In this document: piece by piece, positions 53,110-60,376 of the stretch | Layout of the letters: every line of letters begins with the position of its first letter | How positions within the stretch are numbered: the stretch's first letter is position 1 | Assembly (NCBI GenBank): GCA_009777335.1 | Contig: WRMC01000005.1 | Coordinates: 62,001-126,000 of the forward strand | Direction of reading: 5' to 3' | Length of the DNA stretch: 64,000 bases | Source of the DNA: Treponema sp. | GTDB taxonomy: Bacteria; Spirochaetota; Spirochaetia; Treponematales; Breznakiellaceae | Notes under the pieces: model-generated | What the model saw: the letters and a program-made list of their open reading frames with translations, nothing else | The model's database searches: none | What the model was told of the DNA's origin: nothing | Program-made: the position numbers and the translations under genes

Positions 53110-53937
53110 TTAAGCTCTGGGGGCCAGAGCAGGATCTATAGGAACATTGTTCCTATACACCATAAAGAATAATTGGGGCCTATTTGATATATCATCTATC
53201 CCCAGCCGGCCGAGTTCGGTACCAGGACCCACCCTGTCACCTTCTCTTACGGATAAGCTTTCGTTGCCGCCGTAAACGTATAAGTAACCTCCTTCAGTTT
53301 GAACTATTACTACCCGGCCAAAGCCCTGAAAAGGCCCCGCCGATAATACTACCCCGTGGGTAAGACTAATGACCGATTCCGCCCTGGTCCCGGTGATGAT
53401 CACCCCGCTGAGCTTGCCGGTCATGGTGCTCACCTCCCGGGCTGTGACGGGCCAACGGACCGTTGCAGCCGCCGGGGTTGATACCAGGGGAGCCCCGGCG
53501 GATGTTCCCGGGATACGAAGGGTATCCCCGGCCCGGAGCATGTAGTTTTCCGATAGACCGTTGGCCTCCCGGATGGCCCCCACGGTGACCGAAAACTGCC
53601 GGGCTATGCCAAAGAGGGTGTCCCCCCTCTGGGCCACATAGGTGGTAAAGGACCTCTCCTGTGCCGCTGCGGCGGTCACCAAAGAACCGGTTCCGCTCTG
53701 GCCCGCCGGCGGAATCCTTAGGCGGTGTCCCACCAGGAGCCGGTTCGGGTCGCTCAGCCCGTTAAGGGAGGCGATGTCCTCAGAACGGACCCCATAAGTT
53801 CGGGCTATGGAAATGAGGTTTTCACCCCTTTGGACCGTGTGGATCCTCTCCTGTCCATAGGCTAAAGGGGGGAAAGGGGGGAGGAAAAAAAACACTACCC
53901 CCAGTAGAAATCCGAAAAGGACGGCCCGAAAATTCAT
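53110..53937 (-). CDS. LysM-LytM envelope protein with inactive peptidase domain
   Basis: A 275-residue exported protein. After a signal peptide (1-28) there are two LysM peptidoglycan-binding domains (about 31-76 and 97-143) and an M23/LytM-like domain (about 160-270). The metal ligands of active M23 peptidases are not visible: YLYVYGGNESL stands where a YxH/HL strand is expected and LFFMVYRNN replaces the HFEIR-type strand. Dead LytM domains such as EnvC and NlpD activate amidases at division, which is a plausible role. Confidence 0.82.
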   Translation of the reverse strand: MNFRAVLFGFLLGVVFFFLPPFPPLAYGQERIHTVQRGENLISIARTYGVRSEDIASLNGLSDPNRLLVGHRLRIPPAGQSGTGSLVTAAAAQERSFTTYVAQRGDTLFGIARQFSVTVGAIREANGLSENYMLRAGDTLRIPGTSAGAPLVSTPAAATVRWPVTAREVSTMTGKLSGVIITGTRAESVISLTHGVVLSAGPFQGFGRVVIVQTEGGYLYVYGGNESLSVREGDRVGPGTELGRLGIDDISNRPQLFFMVYRNNVPIDPALAPRA

Positions 53938-54013
53938 ATCCGTCTATTATCGGTATCTGCCCTGAATTTCTATACCCCTTCATATTATATATGTATACAT
54001 TTCTGGGGGAAAA

Positions 54014-54904
54014 TCAAGGTTTTTGGCGAATTTTGTCGATAATTGCCCTAATTTCTTCTTTTTGGGCCGGACTTGGGTCCGCCAGGGGATTACGGACATG
54101 GCCGCCCCTATAACCCAGGTACTCGCAGGCATACTTGAGGCCCCCTATGCCGTAGGTGGCGGTGACCGCCGTGTTAAGGGGGAACCAGGTTTGATACATA
54201 TCAAAAGCTTCTTTCAACTTCCCCTGGACGAACAAGGCCTGGGTCTGGGCAATCTCATTGGGACTGCAGTTGGCCATGGCCGAAATAATGGCGGTAAGCC
54301 CCATGCCCAAAGCGGGATACCAGGCGCTAAAGGTCCCGGGCATGATCTGAAAGTCCTCATCGGCGGCCCTCATAAAGGTGGCCAGCTGGGGTACATCCCC
54401 GTTGGAGTCCTTCATGCCCACTATATTCTTATGCCTGCTTAAGACCCCCACAGCTTCGGCGGAAATGTTTACATGGGTAAATTTGCTTACATTGTAAATC
54501 AGGATGGGGATATCGCTGTGGTCCGCCACCTGGGTGAAAAACCGGATCATGGCCTTGGTGTCCATGGAGGAACTGTAATAAAAGGGGGTAAGGATGAGGG
54601 CACAATGGGCCCCCAGCTTGGCACATGCATTGGTCAGCTTGATGGTCTCCCGGGCCGAATCCATCCCCGACCCGGCCATGATAAGCCGGTCCTTTTTCGC
54701 ATGCTCCACCGTTAGTTTTACCAGTTCCTGCTTTTCTGCATCGCTTAAATAGGCGGTCTCGCTATTGGATCCAATGACCAGGTAGCCGGCCAGTTCGTCC
54801 TCATTCCATTTTAAGATGTTGGAAACAAAGGCTTCGGTGTCCAGGTCTTCTTCGGGGCTAAAGGGAGTTATCATGGGGGGTATGACCCCATGGATTTTTT
54901 TCAT
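54014..54904 (-). CDS. Dihydrodipicolinate synthase-family aldolase/lyase
   Basis: A 296-residue class I aldolase of the DapA/NanA family. Schiff-base Lys165 is in VGMKDSNGD and the catalytic tyrosine Tyr137 in ILIYNVSKFT. The second-loop motif is GSNSE, not the GTTGE of true DapA, which points to 2-keto acid aldolases such as 4-hydroxy-2-oxoglutarate or ketodeoxy sugar acid aldolases. It is divergent from the two-part UxaA-type dehydratase, supporting sugar-acid breakdown. GAGGATC precedes the ATG. Confidence 0.85.
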   Translation of the reverse strand: MKKIHGVIPPMITPFSPEEDLDTEAFVSNILKWNEDELAGYLVIGSNSETAYLSDAEKQELVKLTVEHAKKDRLIMAGSGMDSARETIKLTNACAKLGAHCALILTPFYYSSSMDTKAMIRFFTQVADHSDIPILIYNVSKFTHVNISAEAVGVLSRHKNIVGMKDSNGDVPQLATFMRAADEDFQIMPGTFSAWYPALGMGLTAIISAMANCSPNEIAQTQALFVQGKLKEAFDMYQTWFPLNTAVTATYGIGGLKYACEYLGYRGGHVRNPLADPSPAQKEEIRAIIDKIRQKP

Positions 54905-54939
54905 AAGATCCTCCTCGGCGGCGGTATAAGGGTTCTCCC

Positions 54940-54968
54940 TTGCCTGCCCTATCAGTATATCCTACAAT
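54940..54968 (+). promoter_or_regulatory. Promoter for the UxaA-type dehydratase genes
   Basis: Plus strand TTGCCT (54940-54945), 17-base spacer, TACAAT (54963-54968). A weaker opposing -10 candidate for the aldolase gene (TATACT on the minus strand) lies inside this spacer, so the two divergent promoters would overlap and could share control. Confidence 0.6.
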
Positions 54969-54987
54969 AAGGCGGGGGATAAGCTGC

Positions 54988-55254
54988 ATGACCAGACGAA
55001 GCCTAATTATCGAGCCCCAGGACACGGTGGCGGTGCTGTTGGAAGATGCCTTTAAGGGAGACAGCATAGAGGGCCCCGGGGGAACCATTACCCTTTTGGA
55101 TGATATAGAGTTTGCCCATAAGGCTGCCCTGGTAGATCACGGGGCCCGGGAGCCGGTGATCAAATACGGCCATGAAATAGGCTATGCCCTGGATGCAATT
55201 AAACGGGGCACCTGGATACACAATCACAACATGGGCTGCGACCGCGGCCGCTAA
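54988..55254 (+). CDS. UxaA-family dehydratase, SAF (small) subunit
   Basis: An 88-residue protein made only of a SAF domain (LIIEPQDTVAVLLEDAFKG, GHEIGYALDAIKRGTWIHNHN), equal to the N-terminal part of altronate and galactarate dehydratases or the small subunit of split enzymes such as sulfolactate sulfo-lyase. GGGGGATAAG precedes the ATG. It is followed after 11 bases by the large subunit. Confidence 0.85.
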   Translation: MTRRSLIIEPQDTVAVLLEDAFKGDSIEGPGGTITLLDDIEFAHKAALVDHGAREPVIKYGHEIGYALDAIKRGTWIHNHNMGCDRGR

Positions 55255-55265
55255 GGCAGGGCAGG

Positions 55266-56498
55266 ATGAAATTTTTAGGCTGGAAGCGGGAAGACGGAAG
55301 GGTAGCTACCCGGAATTACGTGGCGGTGATTCCCTCGGTGTTCTGTGCCAATAAAACCGCCGATAGAATCGCCGCCCAGGTAGAGGGGGCCGTCTGTCTG
55401 CGCCACCCCGTGGGCTGTACCCAGGTGGGCTTTGACTTCGAACTCAGCGCCAGGACCCTGATAGCCATGGGAAGACACCCAAATCTGGCGGCGGTCCTGG
55501 TTCTGGGCCTGGGCTGCGAGCGGTTTAAGCCATTGGAGCTTTACGAGGGCATCAAGGAATCGGGGAAACCCGTAGAGATGCTTGTCATCCAGGATGAGGG
55601 AGGAACGGGCCCTACCATAGAAAAGGGGGTCCGGATCCTCAGAAACATGGCCCAAATGGCCCTGGGAAAGAGCCGGGTGGAATGTGATGTGGAGGACCTC
55701 ATGGTGGCCCTCAAATGCGGAGGCACCGATGCCACCAGCGGCCTTTCGGCCAACCCCACCCTGGGGGTCATGAGTGATATCCTTACGGGCCTGGGGGGGA
55801 GTGCCATCCTTTCGGAACTAAACGAGCTAATCGGCACCGAGGACATGCTGGCCCAGCGGGCCATTGACGGGGGGGTGGCCAAAAAAATAAAAGAGGCCGT
55901 TGCCGAGATCGAAGAAGTCCTCCGTTCGGGCTGCGACTTTCGTTACCCCGGACGGAACGAGCTTATCTCGCCGGGAAATTTCCAGGGGGGAGTTTCGTCC
56001 ATCGTCGAAAAGGCCCTGGGGGGGGTCCACAAGTCCGGCTCATCCCCTATCGTCGATGTCCTCGATTACGCGGTACCTCCCCGCCGGGACCAGAGGGGCC
56101 TCTTTATGATGAAGTACGAGAGCCAGGACGGAGAGGTGGTCACCGGCATGGTGGGCTGCGGGGCCCAGGTCGTCGCCTTTACCACCGGGAGGGGAAATCC
56201 TACGGGCTTCCCCTTTGTTCCGGTCATAAAAGTTACGGGGAACGAGGCCTCATTTAAAAAGATGGAAGCTGATATGGACTATAATGCCGGGGCCATCATA
56301 GCCGGCACAAAGACCATAAAAGAGATGGGCCATGATTTTTTTGATCTCCTTTTAAAGGTGGCATCGGGACATCCGGTAAAGGCGGAGCTTATGGGGGCCG
56401 ACGAGCTCTTTGTCATAGGCCGACGCCAGGGCCGACAGTCCGGGCCTACTTCTTCCCCGAGTGGAGCACAAACTCCATCTGATCGGTATTCTGTTTAA
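55266..56498 (+). CDS. UxaA-family dehydratase, large subunit
   Basis: A 410-residue protein with the start FLGWKREDGRVATRNYVAVIPSV and motifs HPVGCTQVGFD, ALKCGGTDATSGLSANP and TTGRGNPTGFPFVPVIKV of the UxaA/GarD C-terminal domain, which holds an iron or Fe-S active site. With the SAF subunit it should dehydrate or cleave a sugar acid (altronate, galactarate or a sulfo analogue). The neighbouring aldolase favours dehydration to a 2-keto-3-deoxy acid. The last 18 codons overlap the convergent gene and look non-native; the real frame may have been lengthened by loss of a stop. Confidence 0.85.
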   Translation: MKFLGWKREDGRVATRNYVAVIPSVFCANKTADRIAAQVEGAVCLRHPVGCTQVGFDFELSARTLIAMGRHPNLAAVLVLGLGCERFKPLELYEGIKESGKPVEMLVIQDEGGTGPTIEKGVRILRNMAQMALGKSRVECDVEDLMVALKCGGTDATSGLSANPTLGVMSDILTGLGGSAILSELNELIGTEDMLAQRAIDGGVAKKIKEAVAEIEEVLRSGCDFRYPGRNELISPGNFQGGVSSIVEKALGGVHKSGSSPIVDVLDYAVPPRRDQRGLFMMKYESQDGEVVTGMVGCGAQVVAFTTGRGNPTGFPFVPVIKVTGNEASFKKMEADMDYNAGAIIAGTKTIKEMGHDFFDLLLKVASGHPVKAELMGADELFVIGRRQGRQSGPTSSPSGAQTPSDRYSV

Positions 56499-57951
56499 TC
56501 AGGCTGTACCAGAGGACCTTCTTTTTGGGGACCTCCTTACTGGTCCGGCCCATGGATTTTAATTTTTCATAGACCGTCACGGCATTCTTAGCGGCCCCCC
56601 AGGCCTTAAGGTAATCTCCCCGGAAAATATCCTGGGCCCGGTTATCTATTTCCTTATCTATGGTTTCCAGGTAAGAACCCAGAAGCATCTCGTAGCGTTC
56701 GGTGATCCCTAAAAGGTAATCGTAGATGAGCCTCTCGAAGCCGGGGATTTCGTCGATGAGGGTGCAGAGGGTCCTCAGCATTCCTATGGCCCTGGCGTAA
56801 TCTTCGTCCTGGACATAGGACTTATAGGCCATGGTACAGAGGGTGGTAAAGCTTTCGTTGGTGATGGTCTGCATGCCGTTAATGGGGCTGGGGGGGATGA
56901 CGGTAAACTTGGGGCTCACCTGGGCAGCCTTGGCTACCAGGTTTAAAAGATCCAGAAAAATCTTCTGCTCCCAGAGGTTTTCAGAAATTGATTTAAATAG
57001 AATGGTCATCTCCTGGCTAAACTTTTCTTTATACTTATCGGCGGCGATAAAGACCGCTTCGCAGGAGGGGATCTGGACCCCCTTAAATTCAATGTGGCCC
57101 GTATCCAAAAAATAAATGGTACTATTCTTAAAAATAAGACAGGGGTCCTTTTCATTTTCTTTTAGGAAATTCATGTAGACCTGCTTGGCCACCATAATTC
57201 TGGATTCTTTGCCCGAAAGCTCATTGGCCCTGGACTGGAGCCGGGCCCCCGAATTAAGCAGGAAGCCCGCCAGGTTTCCCTTTTCGGTAATGATGAGGGG
57301 GCTTTGGGTATTCCCCCCGGTGATCCCCGCAGATATCTTAAAGGCCGGCAAGGATTCGGTGTTTCCCTCCCGTTTGGTGGGAATGGAAGGATCCTTTACC
57401 ACATCGGTCTTGCCGAAAAAATCGGCTATGGCCAGGGTAACCGTCAGGGCGTCCGATGCACTGGCAGCGACCACGACGATTTCGTCCCCCCGCTCACGCT
57501 GGCTTACGGCCTGGCAGGAAGCGGCGATGCGCCGGGCCCCGCTGTTCATGGCATTATCCAGGGTGTGCATCATCGAGAGGTTCTTCCGGGAATCCATGCA
57601 GAATTGGGTATAGCCATGGATATCCAGCATGGCCACATAGAGGTTGGAAATTTGAAGGGTATCCTTTAGATCCCCCGCATCGGGGAGGACCTGATCAGGG
57701 ATAACCAGTTCTTTCCATAAACGCTGGTGGGTTTCCCTGGTCATGTCGGAAAAAAAGCCCCAGTTTAGCTTTCGTATTAATTCAAAGACCCTTAAAATGA
57801 CCGGATGGTTTTTTTGATTCCTATAGATAGGGCCCAGAAGCTCCCTTAGCTGGGAAAATTTGGTAATTTCTTTATTGATCACCCTTTCGCCAAGAAAGGA
57901 AAATAGCTCATATTCGGAAGTGGCATCCGTATATTCGGTCAGACTCTTCAT
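56446..57951 (-). CDS. Cyclase-homology-domain protein of unknown function
   Basis: A 501-residue cytoplasmic protein. Residues about 105-300 resemble class III adenylate/guanylate cyclase domains: LYVAMLDIHGYTQFC for the first metal strand and RERGDEIVVVAASASDAL for the loop around the second. The rest of the domain is divergent and I cannot confirm the substrate and transition-state residues. The C-terminal 200 residues are helical and of no known family. It could be a nucleotide-sensing rather than nucleotide-making protein. It overlaps the dehydratase gene tail to tail by 53 bases. Confidence 0.6.
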   Translation of the reverse strand: MKSLTEYTDATSEYELFSFLGERVINKEITKFSQLRELLGPIYRNQKNHPVILRVFELIRKLNWGFFSDMTRETHQRLWKELVIPDQVLPDAGDLKDTLQISNLYVAMLDIHGYTQFCMDSRKNLSMMHTLDNAMNSGARRIAASCQAVSQRERGDEIVVVAASASDALTVTLAIADFFGKTDVVKDPSIPTKREGNTESLPAFKISAGITGGNTQSPLIITEKGNLAGFLLNSGARLQSRANELSGKESRIMVAKQVYMNFLKENEKDPCLIFKNSTIYFLDTGHIEFKGVQIPSCEAVFIAADKYKEKFSQEMTILFKSISENLWEQKIFLDLLNLVAKAAQVSPKFTVIPPSPINGMQTITNESFTTLCTMAYKSYVQDEDYARAIGMLRTLCTLIDEIPGFERLIYDYLLGITERYEMLLGSYLETIDKEIDNRAQDIFRGDYLKAWGAAKNAVTVYEKLKSMGRTSKEVPKKKVLWYSLIKQNTDQMEFVLHSGKK

Positions 57952-57977
57952 CGGGCCCCCTATTAACCTATCATATC

Positions 57978-57996
57978 CCCTATAATAATTATAGGG
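57978..57996. promoter_or_regulatory. Inverted repeat between divergent genes
   Basis: CCCTATAAT and ATTATAGGG, perfect 9-base arms around one A, placed between the start of the cyclase-like gene (minus) and the TPR gene (plus). Its halves contain TATAAT-like sequence, so it may be a promoter with two-fold symmetry or an operator. No experimental support. Confidence 0.4.
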
Positions 57997-58062
57997 CCCC
58001 GGGGGCCTAAAGCATGGAAATATTATTCATTTTGGAGTATATTATATAGAAAGGAGGGGTTC

Positions 58063-58581
58063 ATGGAAACGGCCGCCAACTTAAACGATTCTGCTATTGC
58101 CCTAACCGAAGCAAACAGGCCCTACGAGGCCATACCCCTCTTTAGGGAAGCCCTGGTGATGGAACCGGGGAACCCCCTCCTCTGGCTTAACCTGGGTATT
58201 GCCCAGCAAAAAACCGGCGAATACGAAGATGCTCTGGACAGCTACCTAAGGGCCTCCCATATAGATGACCGGCTCCCCGATGCCTGGGCCTCCATGGGGC
58301 TCATATACTATGAACTCAACTCCTTTGACTCCGCCGAGGAATGTTATTACGCCGCCCTGGAGAGGGATCCCCTCTCTCCCAAGGTCTGGAACAACCTGGG
58401 GGTCCTCTATTTTTCCCAGGGGGATTACGAAGAGGCCCGGCACTGCTTTGAAGAGGCCGTGAGCCTCTCTCCGGTCTTTTATGATGCCCTCTATAACTTA
58501 AGGGATGCCTGCAGGGAGCTCTCTGATTTTCGGGCCGCCGCAGAATTTGAAAGGATCCTCTCAAGCCTGGGTACAAAATAG
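58063..58581 (+). CDS. Tetratricopeptide repeat protein
   Basis: A 172-residue cytoplasmic protein consisting of about four TPR units (for example AIPLFREALVMEPGNPLLWLNLGIA, broken here into LWLNLGIAQQKTGEYEDAL, AWASMGLIYYELNSFDSAEE and VWNNLGVLYFSQGDYEEAR). TPRs mediate protein contacts; partners are unknown. A strong AAAGGAGGGG site precedes the ATG. It is followed after five bases by the YmdB-like gene, suggesting a shared operon. Confidence 0.85.
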   Translation: METAANLNDSAIALTEANRPYEAIPLFREALVMEPGNPLLWLNLGIAQQKTGEYEDALDSYLRASHIDDRLPDAWASMGLIYYELNSFDSAEECYYAALERDPLSPKVWNNLGVLYFSQGDYEEARHCFEEAVSLSPVFYDALYNLRDACRELSDFRAAAEFERILSSLGTK

Positions 58582-58586
58582 CTTCC

Positions 58587-59411
58587 ATGGGATTACGGGT
58601 ACTCTACATCGCCGAGCTGGTGGGAAAGGCGGGGATTTATGCCCTCAAGAAATGCCTCCCCATGGTTAAGGCAGAAAAAAAACCTGATTTTGTCATCGCC
58701 TGCGCCGACGGGGCCACCGGGGGCAATGGCCTGGGAAGAAACCATGCGGCTTATATCCGAAAGCTGGGGGTCCAGGTTATCACCACCGGCGAATGTTGTT
58801 TCTATAAAAAGGACCTGACCGAAAACCTGGATAAAATCCCCTATGTCTTAAGGCCCGATAACCTAAACCGGGGGGCCCCAGGAATTGGGGAGCATATCTA
58901 TACCCTGGATAAGCAAAAGAACCTAAAGGTGGCGGTGGCGGTGCTTTTGGGGCAGAGCGGGTTTACCCGCATCCATAGCAATAATCCCTATGGGCCCCTC
59001 CAGGCCCTGCTGGAACGGTTCCGCCAGGAGACCCCCTACAGCATCATCGACTTCCACGCCCAGGCCACGGGGGAAAAGCAAATCCTCTTTACCATGGCCG
59101 ACGGGCTCTGTTCGGCGGTGATCGGCTCCCACACCAGGGTGCAGACCGCCGATGAGAGGATCCTTCCGGGGGGCACCGGGGTCATCACCGATGCAGGCCG
59201 CACCGGGAGCGCCGAATCCATCTGGGGCTCCAACCGGGAATCCAGGATTCAGGAGTACCTCACCGGCATACCCGACTGGACCCGCGAAGCCTGGGACAAG
59301 CCGGAACTCCAGGGGGTACTCCTCGAACTGGGTGATGACGGCAAGGCTCAGTCCATAGAGCGGGTGAAAGTGACAGCACCCCCTGCACCCTCACAGGAAA
59401 CGCAGGACTGA
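58587..59411 (+). CDS. YmdB-like phosphoesterase homologue with altered metal site
   Basis: A 274-residue member of the YmdB/TIGR00282 metallophosphoesterase family (cyclic-nucleotide phosphodiesterases), from VLYIAELVGKAGIYALKKCLP to DFHAQATGEK and GSHTRVQTADERILPGGTG. Relative to the usual metal ligands (D, E-N, N-H, H, H-x-H), I see Glu10 for Asp, Asp41-Gly42 for Glu-Asn, Glu69-Cys70 for Asn-His and Arg for the last His; only two histidines are kept. Activity is therefore doubtful. It probably is a binding or regulatory protein. Confidence 0.82.
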   Translation: MGLRVLYIAELVGKAGIYALKKCLPMVKAEKKPDFVIACADGATGGNGLGRNHAAYIRKLGVQVITTGECCFYKKDLTENLDKIPYVLRPDNLNRGAPGIGEHIYTLDKQKNLKVAVAVLLGQSGFTRIHSNNPYGPLQALLERFRQETPYSIIDFHAQATGEKQILFTMADGLCSAVIGSHTRVQTADERILPGGTGVITDAGRTGSAESIWGSNRESRIQEYLTGIPDWTREAWDKPELQGVLLELGDDGKAQSIERVKVTAPPAPSQETQD

Positions 59412-59430
59412 TCTCGCCACTGCTAGATCC

Positions 59431-59733
59431 AAGACCTACTCAGCACACTCAGCTCGCGCTGGACAGGTAACCCTCCGCCGAACGAGTGTCAACGAGTGAG
59501 GTTCCCCTCCGGAACCTTCATCCCTGCCGAGCTCGGCTGGCGGTCTGACCCTAAAGTCGGAACCTCCTAAGCTGGCCTTACCTGCCCGCCAGAGGCTCGT
59601 CATGGACGAAGTTCCTGCTCCAGCAGAGATAATTATGCGTGGTTAGCTCAAGAAGAGCCTATTAATATCAATCCTACATGTGTTATAGGGAAGAAAAATT
59701 TTGTAAGATACACATCAAAGGTGACAGTCACCC
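59431..59733 (+). repeat. Structured intergenic repeat, divergent copy 5
   Basis: Forward orientation. Both ends match the family: AAGACCT and CGCTGGACA at the start, CTGCTCCAGC, GGTTAG and CAAGAAGAGCCT near 59660, and the GGTGACAGTCACC hairpin at 59720-59732. The middle is different and richer in pairing: CAGGTAA...TTACCTG and a GGTTCC...GGAACC hairpin. It shows that the ends are kept while the interior is exchanged. Confidence 0.72.
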
Positions 59734-59823
59734 TTTTTTCCTATTGGTTCCTATCCCTGACCACCACTATATATAGTGTATGTATCCATTTTATGCTCCA
59801 TGTAATTCTAATTATTAGAATAT

Positions 59824-59875
59824 ACCCTCGCGTATGAGGGTTTTTTATTTTCGTTTACCCTCATTGGTGAGGGTA
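59824..59875 (+). terminator. Two adjacent terminator-like hairpins
   Basis: ACCCTC-gcgtat-GAGGGT (59824-59841) is followed by six T and A/T-rich sequence; then TACCCTC-attggt-GAGGGTA (59856-59875). The stems are the same sequence with different loops. The first is a convincing intrinsic terminator for the TPR/YmdB operon, 410 bases after its last stop. The rest of 59734-59904 is AT-rich with no gene. Confidence 0.6.
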
Positions 59876-59904
59876 ATATAATATATTGGTGTTGTGATAT
59901 CAAT

Positions 59905-60178
59905 CTGTCACCTTTGTCTATATACCCCATCACTCTTCCCCACCGACCTCACTTGTGGGATTGATTATGGTAGGCTCTTCTTGATCTAACCACTCATTGC
60001 TTTCTCAGCTGGAGCAAAAAATGCTCCTGGCGGCGATTTCGGCCTGGCCACACAACTTAGTTTTATATAAAACTATTTAATCTTTATACGCATTGATTAT
60101 GTCACCAGTTGTGTGGCCCGGACGCTGGAGCCGCTAGGGGCATGTTTTTGTCCAGCGGTGAACTGCGCATGAGGTCTT
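59905..60178 (-). repeat. Structured intergenic repeat, copy 4
   Basis: Reverse orientation, facing copy 5 tail to tail. Central stem GGCCACACAACT (60046-60057) with AGTTGTGTGGCC (60107-60118); the roughly 50-base loop is nearly the same as in copy 3, 23 kb away. GGAGCAAAAAATGCTCC is present, and the distal part ends in a CTGTCACCTTTG block near 59905. The AAGACCTCAT end is at 60178. Confidence 0.87.
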
Positions 60179-60192
60179 GGGTTAGGATGTTG

Positions 60193-60212
60193 TTATAATC
60201 CTAGGATTATAA
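60193..60212. repeat. Perfect 20-bp palindrome upstream of the hsp20 promoter
   Basis: TTATAATCCT and AGGATTATAA are exact complements without spacer, ending seven bases before the -35 box of the heat-shock gene. It may be an operator for a repressor or activator. Confidence 0.6.
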
Positions 60213-60218
60213 GTACCC

Positions 60219-60376
60219 TTGCCAGCAACCATCATATGATCTATCATACTCAGGTACCCTCGCTGTGCGGGGTACTGGATCGCCCGTATGGGGGTCCATA
60301 CTTAGCCGGGCCCTTGAGGCCGGCACACAGGGATCTTAGTCACGTTTTTACCGGGCGGGATCCCAAGGAGTGTTCT
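60219..60376 (+). promoter_or_regulatory. Promoter and structured leader of the small heat-shock gene
   Basis: TTGCCA (60219-60224), 17-base spacer, TATCAT (60242-60247); transcription would start near 60254. The roughly 120-base leader then folds into consecutive hairpins: GTACCCTCGC with GCGGGGTAC (60254-60275), GTATGG with CCATAC just after, and GCCGG with CCGGC. Near the end GGGATC can pair with GATCCC next to the AAGGAG site. Small heat-shock genes are often controlled by RNA thermometers; I cannot confirm a ROSE or fourU motif. Confidence 0.55.

Noticed and set aside
59856-59875. Third ANTAR-like hexaloop (AUUGGU, A1/G4)
   Set aside because: The loop fits by chance one time in sixteen, the stem duplicates the neighbouring terminator, and no gene start or competing terminator follows.
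30866-60178. Repeats as a CRISPR array
   Set aside because: Copies are 200-300 bp, kilobases apart, with no regular spacers and no cas genes nearby.
59412-60236. tRNA or known small RNA genes in the large gap
   Set aside because: No cloverleaf with a TTC-containing T arm was found; the folded parts belong to the repeat copies and terminator hairpins.
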